DNA of 64,000 nt from Rhododendron vialii (taxonomy: Eukaryota > Streptophyta > Magnoliopsida > Ericales > Ericaceae), in NCBI RefSeq assembly GCF_030253575.1, contig NC_080566.1, positions 7,387,501-7,451,500 on the forward strand. The letters are read 5' to 3'. Of the stretch, positions 1 to 11,347 are shown one piece after another (the first letter of the stretch is position 1; each line of letters starts with the position of its first letter). Below the pieces are notes generated by a model. That model was not told where the DNA came from and made no database searches. It was given only the letters and a program-made list of their open reading frames with translations. A program made the position numbers and the translations under genes.

Positions 1-1
1 C

Positions 2-697
2 ATGAACTTGGGTAGGCGTGGGAATTCATTGTATCCCCGGTTGAGGTGTTTTGATTTGTGGAAATTACATTCATGGGCTGCAGGGTTAACTGAATTCCCA
101 GATGGGAGAAATCAAGAGAGCACAAGTCAAGCTGTGAATGCTTACTATTCGGCAGCTTTGATGGGGTTTGCTTATGGGGACATCCAACTCGTTGCCATCG
201 GATCCACACTCTCAGCAATGGAAATTCATTCGGCTCAAATGTGGTGTCACGTGAGAGAAAGAGATACTTTGTATCCACAAGATTTTACAAGAGAGAATAG
301 GTTGGTGGGGATTTTATGGGCTAACAAGAGGGAAACTAGACTGTGGTTTGCTCCGTCCGAGTGGAAGGAATGCAGGCTGGGGATTCATCTGCTGCCGTTG
401 TTGCCTATTTCTGAGGTTTTGTTTTCTGAAATCAGTTTTGCGAGAGAGCTGGTGGCGTGGACGTTGCCGGCCCTGGCAAGAGAGGGAGTTGGAGAAGGGT
501 GGAAGGGGTTTTTGTATGCATTACAAGGGGTTTATGATAAAGAGGGTTCTTTGGGTAATATTAGGAACTTGAATGGTTTTGACGACGGGAATTCGCGTAC
601 GAATCTTTTGTGGTGGATTCACAGTAGAGGTGGTGATGAAGAGGAGAGGGGTGTGAGGGGGGAGAAGTTCTGCTGGTTTGGTCACTACTGTCATTGA
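2..697 (+). CDS. GH81 endo-1,3-beta-glucanase, copy A (3' part only)
   Basis: C-terminal 231 residues of a glycoside hydrolase family 81 endo-1,3-beta-glucanase; the 5' part lies left of the window. It aligns without gaps over most of its length to copies B (11348-15090) and C (17758-20953), including RCFDLWKLHSWA, the RNQES loop, NAYYSAALMG and the C-terminal KFCWFGHYCH. GH81 enzymes cut internal beta-1,3-glucan bonds; in plants the likely substrates are callose or microbial wall glucan. The reading frame is open to the TGA at 695-697. It is odd in several places: the second Glu of the E-x-x-x-E loop is Gln (CAA, 128-130), Gly before Asp in EFGDG is Pro, and Trp is Cys in MWCHVRERD. These sites are unchanged in B and C. 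Either the copy is under relaxed selection or it has changed function. The family call is firm; activity is doubtful. Confidence 0.9.
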   Translation: MNLGRRGNSLYPRLRCFDLWKLHSWAAGLTEFPDGRNQESTSQAVNAYYSAALMGFAYGDIQLVAIGSTLSAMEIHSAQMWCHVRERDTLYPQDFTRENRLVGILWANKRETRLWFAPSEWKECRLGIHLLPLLPISEVLFSEISFARELVAWTLPALAREGVGEGWKGFLYALQGVYDKEGSLGNIRNLNGFDDGNSRTNLLWWIHSRGGDEEERGVRGEKFCWFGHYCH

Positions 698-730
698 AAT
701 GGTAAGTTCTTGAGTACTGAGGGTGGCCTT

Positions 731-787
731 GAATAAGAGGATTTGTGTATGATGATGCTTGAATAAGAGGATTTGTGTATGATGCTG
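731..787 (+). repeat. 30-bp tandem duplication in the 3' flank of GH81 copy A
   Basis: Two adjacent copies of a segment beginning GAATAAGAGGATTTG (731 and 761), just after the stop codon. Copy B carries a single copy at the matching place (about 15126), so the duplication is private to copy A. The 3' flank up to about 1201 is otherwise alignable with the flanks of B and C. Confidence 0.8.
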
Positions 788-1592
788 AGTGTTTCCAAGG
801 CCTCAACCATTCCGTCTGAGAATAATTATATTATTTATGATTACTTTCCTCAGCTCGTTTTATACACCTTGTATTTGTTTGAACTCGACCTTGTATATAT
901 TGTTTACATATATTTTTTTTTTGAACAGCATATATATTGTTTACAATGCCTAAAAATGATATCATCTTGCGTTTCTTCTAAACATGTTACTCGCTATTGT
1001 ATTTCTGCATTTCAGCTTCCGAAACAGATTCTTTAAGAGATCTGATTGTTGTGGTTTTATTTTGTTTGGTTTTTCCTTTTTTTTTTTTTAACTCGGTAGG
1101 TATTTTCGGTTATATCGAAAGGATTGGTATGAGGTATGAAATGAGTACAGGTGCATATGAATTTAGAGAAACACAATGGTATGTTTTCTTTCTCAGGTTT
1201 TATTGCAGATTACATATTGCAATGTCCAATGAAGATGATACAGTATTACCTGACTGCATGTTGTGGGGAGGATGACTCCTTTATTGAAGGAGAATCAATC
1301 CACAATCCGAACAATGTGGATTTGTGACAAAATAAATATAATCCTCTTTGTACAATTATCCTGTAGAGCCTAGTACCGAAGGTATGTTCTTTAATACTCC
1401 AATTTGGAAGAGGTTTACAAAGCACATGCAAGACGAAATGGGTTTAGCATTTGGATAAGTCATACTCGGCTATCTATATATAGTAAAGCATAAGTCGTTA
1501 ACTGGAGTAGAATTTGCTTGTGTTAGGGAAGGATTTCATCGTACTAGTTATCAAAAGAAGCATAAGAATGTCAAAAGTTGCTCTCTGATCAT

Positions 1593-1704
1593 GATTTGAT
1601 GTAAAGCAATGATGCGCTTGAGAAGAGATGAAGGAAAATGGGTCATAAGTAACTTTGCGATTGAGCATAATCAAGAGTTGTGTTCTCCAAAAAGTACACT
1701 TTTA
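1593..1704 (+). repeat. Direct repeat, left copy (FAR1 DNA-binding domain end)
   Basis: About 112 bp repeated at 2463-2573 with few differences; both encode the MMRLRRDEGK part of the FAR1 domain. The two copies bracket about 760 bp of non-FAR1 sequence (1705-2462). This could be a partial duplication accompanying an insertion, or two tandem FAR1 copies whose middle was replaced. Confidence 0.85.
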
Positions 1705-1805
1705 AAAGATGACGCTTGAAAAAATAAAAAGATGTTAGTTTTCGAAAAAATCGTAATTAAAAAGATTGCAATAAATAAATAATGTCAGTCATCTAAAAAA
1801 TTGTG

Positions 1806-2058
1806 CTATAATATATTTATAATGTCACTTTCTAAAATAGTGACATAACTATTCTTTCTTTTTAATGTCAGTTTCTCCTAAACTGTTATATAATATATTT
1901 ATGATATCACTTTGTAAAATAGTGACATAACTATTCTTTCTTTTTAATGTCAATTTCTCTTAAACTGTGATATAATATATTTATGATGTCACTTTGTAAA
2001 AATAGTGACATAACTATTCTTTCTTTTTAATATCGGTTTCTCCTTATAAGTGATATTG
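1806..2058. repeat. About 82-bp tandem array, three units
   Basis: The motif TGACATAACTATTC recurs at about 1841, 1923 and 2006. Each unit contains a GTCAC ... GTGAC palindrome separated by a short AT-rich loop, plus an ATAATATATTTATGAT block. The array lies within the segment inserted between the two FAR1 direct repeats. Subterminal arrays of this style occur in plant DNA transposons, but no element ends were located. Confidence 0.75.
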
Positions 2059-2462
2059 AAGAACAAAAATTTATTTTTTGAGAAAACGGCGCCATCTATG
2101 AGTGTCGTTGCTTTGCAGTCTCAAATCGGGAGCGGGTGGTTGCATATGATATCAGAGTCTGTACCAACCGAAAATGTGAGACAGAATCTCGACCCCATAT
2201 GAGGACGTGTGTTTCTAAGTCGGGGAGATTATGACGCCCTGCCCCTGAAGAGTTCCAGGTAGTGGTTAATCGGCCTGAGGGTTGAATGACAATTAAAATG
2301 ACAGTTTAATGACGCCCTACCCCATACTTTAATGACGGTTTCAAACTTTCATTTTAAGGTTCAAACATTTAATGACAGCTTCGTAGATGACAGTTCGAAA
2401 CTATCATCTTTCACGTTTAATGACACTTTTAAACTGTTATCTTTTACAATTATTAAAGTAGA

Positions 2463-2573
2463 GATTGGATGTAAAACCATGATGCGCTTGAGAAGAGATG
2501 AAGGAAAATGAGTCGTGAGTAACTTTGCGATTGAGCATAATCATGGTTGTGTTCTCCAAAAAGTACACTTTTA
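2463..2573 (+). repeat. Direct repeat, right copy (FAR1 DNA-binding domain end)
   Basis: Partner of 1593-1704. Here the Trp codon of the GKW motif is TGA, and the sequence continues into the rest of the FAR1 pseudogene, so this copy is the one joined to the transposase core. Confidence 0.85.
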
Positions 2574-4230
2574 CATGCAGGTCGCGTAGAAAGTTAACTC
2601 CTGCTGAAAAAAAGGCAAATCTTATAGATGTTCTTAATGAATAAGGCATTCCAACTTCAAAGATTGTCAGTACTAAGGGAATCTAGTGGTGGCTCTAATG
2701 TTGGTTGTGGTGCAAAGGATGTTCAAAATTATTTGGGAAGCAAAAGGAGAAAGCTTTTAACAAACGGAGATACACAAAGAAAGTACAATTACTTCATCAA
2801 GTGTCAATCACAAAATCCAGACTCTTCTTATGCAATTCAAGTGAATGAAAATAATTGTACGGAGAATTGTTTTTGGGTAGATGCAAGGTCAAGAATGGCA
2901 TACCAGTACTTTGGTGATGTGGTTTGCTTTGATGCTACATACTTGACTAATCGATATAGTATGCCTTTTGTTCCTTTTATGGGGGTCAACCACCACCACC
3001 AGTCTTTTATGTTTGGGTGTGCTTTACTCTTGAGTGAGACAGCAGAGTCTTATGTATGGCTACTACAAAGTTGGCTCAAGGCATTGGGTGGACATGCCCC
3101 CTCTGTTATTATTACCAATGATGACAAGGCTATGGCCAAGGCAATTGCACATGTATTACCTAAAAAACTCACCGTTTATGCATGTGGCATATTTTACAAA
3201 ACGTTCATGAGCATTTGGCTCATTATATAACAAGTACCCCTCATTTCAAGAGGAATTTCATCACTGCGTTCATGATACAGTTACAAAAGAGGAGTATGAA
3301 TATGTGAGTGGAATGATATTATTGGAAAATATGAGTTATGTGAGAATAGCTGGTTGAAAGACTTATACATGCAACGTGAAAAATGGGTTCCAACTTACTT
3401 ACGGGCGATGTTTTGTGCCAGGATGTCCACAACACAACGGAGCAAGAGCATGAGTAAGTTTTTTTTAAGGATTCTGTACATTAATTCTAGCACATTGGTG
3501 AGTGACTTAATTTGTTCATTGGTACGAGAAAGCATTGGATAAAAGATACATGCAAAGTGAGAAAGAGAAAGATGTGAAAACAAGAACCACCAAAGCGATT
3601 TTGAAGACATGCTACTAGATGGAGGCGGAGGCAGCTGAAGTTTACAATCGGAAAATATTTCGTAATTTCCAAAAAGAATTTTTTTTGAGTCAAAAGTATA
3701 CTGCATCTAAATATCACAAGGACGGCATAGTGAAGACATATAAAGTACTGCCGAAGGGGAAAGAAAGACGGATGTACGAAGTTGTATTTGATGGTGGTGA
3801 GAATAAAGCAATTTGTTCATGCCATATGTTTGAGTTAATTTGTTGGAAATCTTTGCAGACACGTTCTCACAGTTTATGTGAAAAAGTCTCTTGATGGCTA
3901 TCTTCCTCAACAATATGTTCTTCGAAGGTGGACAACAAGCGCAAAGGGGCATAGTGCACATGAAACTAGATTTGCGGAGGTGAAACAACTAGGTAAACAA
4001 GTTTCTTCTACTTTGATGAGGAATAGTTTGATGATAGAGTGCTCAAAAGTTATTGAAGAAGGCCAAAAATCAGAAAGGAAACATGATTATCTTGCACTTG
4101 GTTTACAAAAGTTGCATGGGCAAGTGAAGTGGAGTGCAGTTGGTGGTGCCTCTCTTATACTCTCATGCACATGGATAAGATTCGTTTCCCGTAAGCACTC
4201 ATTTCTCTTTCCCAGTCCCCTAGAATAGTG

Positions 4231-7200
4231 TAGATTAGGATTAACGAACGAACGGAAAAAAAAAAAAAAAAAACCCTCATAGCCATGGATGACGGGAGTG
4301 ATAACATCGATAATGATAGTAGTAGTTTCACTCATTTGGGAAGTATAGAAAGGCTTGGAGGTGACGGTCAAGTTTTAGATCAAGTTGTCCTCTTCTGAAG
4401 CAACCAAGGTGAAGTGTATCTTTGTTCTTATGCAGGCAGCAAGTTATGTTTAGTAACGTTATGCAACCCAATGATTCAATTTCTTTTTCTTTTCTTTTTT
4501 TTCTTCCCTCAGAGATACATTCAGTGGAAATGCCCCTAACAATGAAAATTGGCATCAGGTATAATTGCTGCATTTCTTGTGTATGATTACTTTCGCAATC
4601 ATATATGTAATACAGTAGGTGAAGTTTTTTTTTTTTAAATTAATCCGTCTCTGAGCTCGTCAACGCCTATTGATCTATCACATCATTTGTTTAATGTAAA
4701 TGGAAATCCTCGATCATCTGAATGCATGGTACGATGTTTTACTATTTAGTTAAAGTTAATCAATGACTTTTTGTTTATTTAGGTTTAACACCTGATTTGT
4801 GAAATGTTATCAGAATCTAATGATAGAAGCCTCACAAGGACGTACTCATAGTTTGAATGATTGGGGCCGAAGCAGAAGATGATTTGGAATACTTTTATCC
4901 ATTTTGAAGTTTTCTCATGTAGAAAAGTAGTTGATGGAAATTTCATGAGCCAGTGAACATCTAAATAGATGTTTTTGGGGATTCTAATTTCATAAGATAG
5001 TGACAATTTTATTATTTGAGTTTTTCTTGGACATTCTTCTCCATCCTCATCAGTACATAGTCAATGCCTTTGGGGTTTTCACTTGTTGAGCTTTTTTGTC
5101 AAATTTTTTGAGAGAGATCAGAAAAGTATAAAAACATATACCTAGTTCACAACATTTTCTTCTTTTTTTGTCTTGGCCGATTTTTTTTTTTTATATTTTG
5201 GGTCATAATTAATTTTTTGCTTTTAGGCTCCTCTAGTCGAGACCGATGATTAATCCAAATAATTTAACATAAATCTAACAAAAATTTAGAAAAGATGAAC
5301 AAAACACACAAAATAAAGAAAGGAAAAAAAGCTTACAAGAATGGAGCCCAATTTGTTCAAGTAATTTAGGCTCTTTTTCCACAGTCAAGATCAAAAAATG
5401 AAAAGAAAAATGTTGTGAACTAGGCGTATATAATCAGTGGAGTGAGTTAAATGAGTGGGACCCACTTGCAAAGCTTAACCATGGTTACCTTGGTTTTGGA
5501 ATTTCTGTGGTCTATTTAGAGAAGTTTTCAAAGAGATGGCTTGCCGTTATCAAGTTATTCTCATACTTACGTATACTAGTGGTTAGGCACGTGCGTTAAG
5601 AATTGCTCCAAAAGCTGAACACATGTATGCCATTGTACTTCGGTTCCTCTTTTTTGATTTATTTTCTCTTCTTCTTTATTGATGGTACGTTGGTATGAGG
5701 ATGTTACCTGCATGAAATTGAATAAGTAAATATACTTTTCTATCATATTTTATTACAAATATAAACAGTCTATTTGGTAATGTGAGTATGAATTATACCT
5801 TTGTGTCCTCTATATAATATAAATATTCCATAAGCATTTGATATTTTCGAAGGTCCTTGCATATGAGTCAACGAACCGTGTCCTTCATCTCTAGGTATGG
5901 GGTATCAATATGTTTGACGGTGCTTGGTTGTTATAATGCTCTTTGGTTATCCTTTTTGGTATTGGATGTAGGATGAGTAGTATATGTGTAGTATATGTGT
6001 CAGGTCTTCAACTATTTTGAAGAACTCCATTTTTGAAAACTAATAATTCATTTCCTAAACAATAAAACCAGTTTAATGTGAGTCTCTAGCTATTACTAAG
6101 TGCTTCCTCGATCCAAACATAAAGGAGCAAAAGCTTGATCCCCCATCAAAGCTTTTCTCCTGTACGAGTTATTGCATGAACAAGCTGCACAAATAAGAGA
6201 GTACTGACATGCGGAAGCATGGAGAAGCTAACCTTTCCATATCCTGATGCAACAACCTTGTTCTTTGTTTCACTGCATAAAAACAACCATAAATTCGATG
6301 GTTATGGTGGCTGTGAACATACCTACAGAGTGAACCTTTGCAAGGTTACATATATGAAGTCCATGACCGAGGGAAAGAGAACCCACAGAATTCTGTCAGA
6401 CGAAAGCTTAAGAAAAAGAAATGGTAGATCCGTACAGACTAAAAATGCAGCATGTCTCTGTGATTGCGGTATAATTCACTGGTCATATTAGCCTAGAAGC
6501 CGTGTAATGTGAGATGGTATGTCTAGCCTGTTTTTTACATCATGACTTCCAAAAATTAAATTAGCAGCCGTTTTTTATTGTATGACAGGTGCAGAATTGT
6601 TATGTAACTTATACCACCATATCCAGAACATCAAGAGCTATCGCATAACATGAAAAGGAAAAAGATGCTCCATACACCAAAGATTACTTCTATACATAAA
6701 AAAAGACCAAGCTTGTACCTAGACACTTTGATCTTTGATAACCAAAATGATTTGCATCAGTTTCTGAAGTGTCCTTTGAGTATGGGTTCTTTATGCATGG
6801 AGGAGGCATAACACAGCAACTCCAAGTGACTGCAGAATGCAAAAAATAACAATGATTCTTCAAGGGTTCAGCTTATATTGTTTTCTCTCTCGATTTCATC
6901 AGTTCCAAAAGGCTCTTGGGCAAGTTCTTCAACTCTTATGACCTAAAGATTGGAAGTGGGAATTACTGGAGATACCATCTGAACATCAAGGGAGACAACT
7001 CCAATTGTCATTAATTTGTCAAGCCGCTGCATACATTTTTACTTCAGAATTTGGTCGGGGTGAGTTTCCATTTGCCACGGTCGGTAGTTGTGATGGTATA
7101 GTTGAGGGAGCGATTGGTTTTGGACTACCCCGATTAGGTATGCATGGAGTATATAATGCGTTCCTCTAAGATACAATAATAATTAGGAAAAAACTTTGAC

Positions 7201-9269
7201 GTGATTTGGTAGTCAATATGCTCACTTAATATTTTCCCTGTCTTCGCTGTTTGTTTTTCTTTGCCAACGCAATCCCAGTTTCAAACATTAAATATAAGAA
7301 CGATAGGGAAAACTGACATCAAACACAAATATACTGAAATCAATTAGTATATAGTTCATAACGTGCCTAGATAACTAAATTTCACAGAGCAGTTAGAAGA
7401 AAGTGAAAACAAAACACTTTACCTCCTCCGACTAAGCAATCCAAACTGCTTAGACAAAAAACACCAAGACTGTGTTCAGTTTGGGTCTCAAGACCCAACC
7501 CTTTCTCTCTGTGCACAGTCACCAATACGTTTTCTCTTTAATTATTACTTTGATTTCTCTCTCTCTCTCTCTCAACTCATCACCCCAAAAACCTCCTTCA
7601 AAACTCAAACCAAACAAAGTCAAAAGAACTGAATCGTGATTGCATCACAAATAAGTCAACGTGCTTGTTAGATGACCACATCTTTCCCAATGCTAATCTT
7701 TGGAGCAGCAAAAGAGTTCGATACCATAAGTTAAGATAAGCTTTTCAAAATCTTAAGCAAATTAACAAAACCTTAAGCATCACTCTTGTAGTATTTTGAA
7801 ATGGAGCAATTTCATCCAACAAATTAGCAGAGGTGTCTACAGAAAACAAAGATGATACTAAGCATGCCCTTAACTGAGCAACCACCCTAGATTTTTAACT
7901 GCAATAGACTATAGTTGATTCAAGATGTTATCGACGTACCGCATACATCAAACCACCAGACTTAACCACACCCTACCCTTTGTAAATGAAGAAGGAACAC
8001 ATCATGCATGAATACACTGATTGATAAAAACATGAAGAACTCTATTACCTGGTGTGGGTAGGATTGTCGAGTGCGAGTGTATATATAGAGGTCACACACC
8101 TCAAACTTTAAAATTTAGGATATAGTTTTAGATTTTAAAATTGGATATGGATACCAAAAACAATTTTTCTGGTCAGATTTATATATCAAACCCATAAATG
8201 AGCCAACTAAGCCTCAAACTCTTTATTGTAGATATGAAGCATACTTACGTAAAGAATCGAATGAAATCCCAACGGTAAGAGACAAAGGAATCATGTGCAA
8301 GCTCATGAACCTTCTTAGACTGCCCTTTATTTAACTAAGTGATCATAGACCAGAAACTAAAAACTAAAAAGTCGTAGCAGCAAATAACATTGTTTGCAGA
8401 AGTAAATAACAAGAAAAAAGAAATAAAATTGATATTGATGATGGTGGTTAAAGTCTCTTCGTTCTTCCCTTTACATCCCTCCCTATTTTTCTTGACCGAT
8501 GGTAGTTTGTTGATTCAAGAAATACACAAAATTGGACCTATGTTGGGTTTTCCTTCCAAACTGGTACTACTTTCATTCGAAATAGCAAACCTAATTCATC
8601 TCAAATACCATGAAGCTTCAATATTACATTAGCAGAAACTAAGGTTCATGTTACATTGGCAGAAACAAAAATAGGAGTATTAGCTATTTACAGAGGTATT
8701 TCGACACATAGTGCCGTTTTTCTTACAGATCAAAGTGGGTAATTCAATCAAGAAGACTATGTTTTTGTCAGTGGAATACAATTGCTGGATGTTATCCTGA
8801 AAGTCCTTGCCACGTTGCGTCATGTGTGGAAACCTCATACTTGGAAAACACATATTTCCAAACAGGTAGCATGCACTGTGTTCAGTGAAGAAGAAATTTA
8901 ATGGTCGGTAATGTATAGCACTTGAATTTGAAGGAGGGCAGGGGAGAACGCTGAAAACATGAGTAGTAGTGAACTAAAGTATTGAGCATTGGATAATTAC
9001 CAAGTCTGAGATTTGGGTTTGTAAGAGAAGAATGTTTGCCGGTGAGGATGTAAACAGCCATGCTTGCCGGTGTCCGCTGATGATGCAAACACAACGGGAA
9101 GGAAGAAGCAATGTGTTGGTTTTAGAGGGCGTCGGACGTTGGAGCATGGTCTTGGAGGGTCGTCGGACGGTGGAGCGTGGAATCCAGATTGAGTTGATAC
9201 GCTTTACTCCGGTGTAAACTCCAGAGCAATACAACTAAACAATGAACTGGTGGATAGACATAGATACTC
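4231..9269. other. 5-kb stretch without a recognisable gene
   Basis: AT-rich DNA with A- and T-runs. Only short open frames are present (for example 6219-6491, 90 codons), and none resembles a known family or has plausible exon partners. A small inverted-repeat element (5141-5424) and a CT microsatellite (about 7557-7575) are the only structures identified. Fragments near 6880-7100 have near-genic base composition on both strands but gave no recognisable protein. Confidence 0.6.
5141..5424. mobile_element. Small inverted-repeat element (MITE-like)
   Basis: CCTAGTTCACAACATTTTCT at 5141 is matched in reverse complement by the segment ending GTTGTGAACTAGG at about 5424, giving ends of roughly 25-35 bp around 235 bp of AT-rich DNA. 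Both ends are bordered by TATA-like sequence (ACATATA and CGTATATA), but the target duplication is not clear. No coding capacity. Confidence 0.6.
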
Positions 9270-9915
9270 TTACGATGTCTCCGTTGTACCTCCTATTGTT
9301 TTTTTGTTATGTCTCTGATTTCGATTATGCCCGTTGTGGTTTTTTGTTATACCCTATCGTTGTTTTCAGTTGTTTTCGATTATGCCCTTTGTGGATTCAT
9401 ATTATACAATATGAATCCACACAAGAGGTATAATCAAAATTACAAAAGGCCGGCATAATTGAAAGAGATGTGCTATCCGCACAGATTGTGCACAGATCGT
9501 ATACAGATTTTAATGTGGGGCCCACTGTGGGTCTCACAAAAATAATTCAAATCGTTCATTAAATATAAAACATTTTTTCAAGGGAAATGAAAAAATGAAA
9601 AATTAAATGATTGAATTTTTCATTTTACTTATAGAGGTTCGATCCAATCATCGAACTTTTCATTCGGATTTCAGGAAAATGAAAAATTAGATGATTGAAT
9701 CGAGAATCTATATGTATCGGATTGAACTAATTTTTTGCGATGGCCCTTGAAAAAATGTTTTCTATTTAATGAACGGTTTGTGTCATTTGTGTCGGACCCG
9801 TAATGAACCCCACATAATGATCTGTGTATAATATGTGTATGAAAAGTCTGTGTAAAAATACTCTCTGTAATCGAGAATCACAAGTGGGTTACCTTAACTT
9901 AACGGAGACACCGTA
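9270..9915. mobile_element. Outer foldback/MITE element interrupted by a second element
   Basis: TTACGATGTCTCCGTT at 9270 is repeated in reverse complement at AACGGAGACACCGTAA (about 9900-9915). Inside, GTGGATTCATATT and its exact complement flank a 4-base ATAC loop (about 9391-9420), a near-perfect hairpin, with imperfect pairing continuing outward through GATTATGCCC / GGTATAATC. A second inverted-repeat element (9463-9867) interrupts the right arm. Class not determined. Confidence 0.6.
9463..9867. mobile_element. Inner MITE with about 110-bp inverted ends
   Basis: The left arm (AGATGTGCTATCCGCACAGA ... TTTTTTCAAGGG, about 9465-9580) matches the reverse complement of the right arm (ending GTGTAAAAATACTCTC). 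Shared blocks include TGTGGGGCCCACT/TGTGGGGTTCAT, CGTTCATTAAATA and AACATTTTTTCAAGGG. The flanks CATAATTGA and TGTAATCGA look like a diverged 9-bp target duplication, as for Mutator-type elements, but this is inference. No coding capacity. Confidence 0.65.
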
Positions 9916-10129
9916 AAAAAATAGCATTTGCTTGATATAGATATAGATAGATAGATGTATACTATAATGGAGTAACATTATAACTGTGAAGCCCGTGCTC
10001 CCAATTTAGAGGTTCCCCCGCCCTCGTTTTTTCCCTCCAATCTTCGTCAGCCTCTGGATGCGATCGTATGCGAATCCATGGAAAAATACATATTTTTTGA
10101 ACATTTTACACCCTTTAATACACATTCAC

Positions 10130-10416
10130 GAGCATCTTCAGCCTTCATCCATATTTTTTCTCAAATTTGAATCAAATTTTGGGAAAAAACCCATTTTGGG
10201 TAGACACATCTCCAACCATCAAACTCAAATTTTACACATCTCTCTCTTTCTCTCTCTCTTTAACTAGCCGTTGGAGAAATGAGTCAAGGCGGTTCAGATT
10301 TGGGTAAAACCCAAAATGGGAAAGGGTTTGGGTCAAAGATTGGAGAGAGGATTTTGTGATTTTTGCTCCATTTTTAAATTTGAGTCTTAAAATGGGTCAA
10401 GGCTGGAGATGCTCTT
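10130..10416. mobile_element. MITE with GAGCATCTYCAGCCTT ends
   Basis: GAGCATCTTCAGCCTT at 10130 pairs with the reverse complement of AAGGCTGGAGATGCTC ending at about 10414, with weaker pairing further in (CCCATTTTGGG-type blocks). About 285 bp, non-coding, with a CT tract in the middle. It is absent at the corresponding place upstream of copy C (about 17330), so it inserted after the two copies separated or was lost from C. Confidence 0.68.
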
Positions 10417-11135
10417 ATTGTCAACCCATTTGATTGATTTTAGAATTTTCCTTTTCCGTATATGATGAAAAACATTTTACACATAATTTATTTAACCAAA
10501 CAACAGAAAATAATTTATTTAACCAAACAACAGAAAATAAGTAAAACATACATTTTACGTTCAAACAAGCAAGCAGAGCTGGAGAGGAAAATGCTCCGTT
10601 CTTAAAACTTGATTTTGCAATTTTCCTCTCATTTTTTCTCTAAACCAAACAAGGGGACAGGTTGTGGAGTCCGGATCCTAGGGTTGCAATATAGGGCAAA
10701 GATGGATTTTGCGGCGGTGATGGAGATCGGAGATAAAAATTTATACTTTATCAATGAAAAACTCGAAACCAAATAGTTGAAGTGTGCACAAAACTGAATC
10801 GATATCAGATGAAGTTTGCTCTAAAATGAATCGAATAACCACCAACTTCTTTTACTTTTAAAAGAAAAAAACCTTCCTTGGAATCTACCAATTCAACTCC
10901 TCAAGTTAAAAGGACCCTTCATCCCATGGCTTTCTTGCTTCCCATACATTCTAATTACAACCCCACCTTGTGATCCTTTGCTTCATTCCTTCACATAATT
11001 CAGTTCTATACATACCTTCCCAATCCCCATCTTTCAACTCAGCCCAAAACAGGGAATAAACTTCACTTCCAATTCAACCTCTCCCCTCGACATTTTTCTT
11101 CAACAAATCCTCTCCTCCAAGCCAAGTCTAAACCA

Positions 11136-11137
11136 AC

Positions 11138-11178
<41 letters not shown>

Positions 11179-11193
11179 ATGTTTCCTATAAAA
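11136..11193 (+). promoter_or_regulatory. Candidate core promoter of GH81 copy B
   Basis: A long CT tract (about 11140-11172, pyrimidine-patch-like) is followed by CTATAAAA at 11187-11193, 155 bp before the ATG at 11348. Position and motif fit a plant TATA promoter. No experimental support; the CT tract could equally be 5' UTR of a transcript starting further upstream. Confidence 0.4.
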
Positions 11194-11347
11194 TCCAGTC
11201 AACTTCAACCATGTCTTCCCAATCCCAACCACCTCATTCACCTCGTGCACCTCGCCTCCACTCACAACCCCACACGTGTACTTTCCCCATTAATTAATCA
11301 CAAACAATTAAACAAAACAACCTGTCCCCGCCCTCCACACCATCACC

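Larger units (their letters stand above)
1505..4230 (+). pseudogene. FAR1-related (Mutator-like transposase-derived) pseudogene
   Basis: Remnants of a FAR1/FHY3-type protein, the plant family derived from Mutator-like transposases, in the expected order but broken by stops and frameshifts. A FAR1 DNA-binding domain piece (CVREGF, then MMRLRRDEGKWVISNFAIEH) lies at about 1515-1705 with an in-frame TGA. It is followed by an inserted segment and a second copy of the same domain end at 2463-2573. The MULE transposase core runs from about 2880 to 3180 (ENCFWVDARSRMAY, CFDATYLTNRY, IITNDDKAMAKAIAHVLP). Next come KWVPTYLRAMF and GMSTTQRS-like pieces near 3380-3450, then EVYNRKIFRNFQKEF, a SWIM-like CSCHMFE (about 3820) and VLRRWTTSAKGHS (about 3920). 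Frames change at least four times. It is most likely a dead element or retired FAR1 gene; no intact product is possible. No terminal inverted repeats were found. Confidence 0.88.

Noticed and set aside
2070-2290. Copia-type LTR retrotransposon between the FAR1 direct repeats, suggested by GCATATGATATCAGAGTC (primer-site-like)
   Set aside because: No matching LTR pair, target duplication or protein remnants were seen; the resemblance is to a 12-base motif only.
6219-6491. 90-codon open frame
   Set aside because: No recognisable domain, no splice partners, surrounded by stop-rich DNA; length is within chance.
8882-9234. Overlapping plus and minus open frames near 9.0 kb
   Set aside because: Short, overlapping on both strands, with an internal GTCGGACG repeat; no homology recognised.
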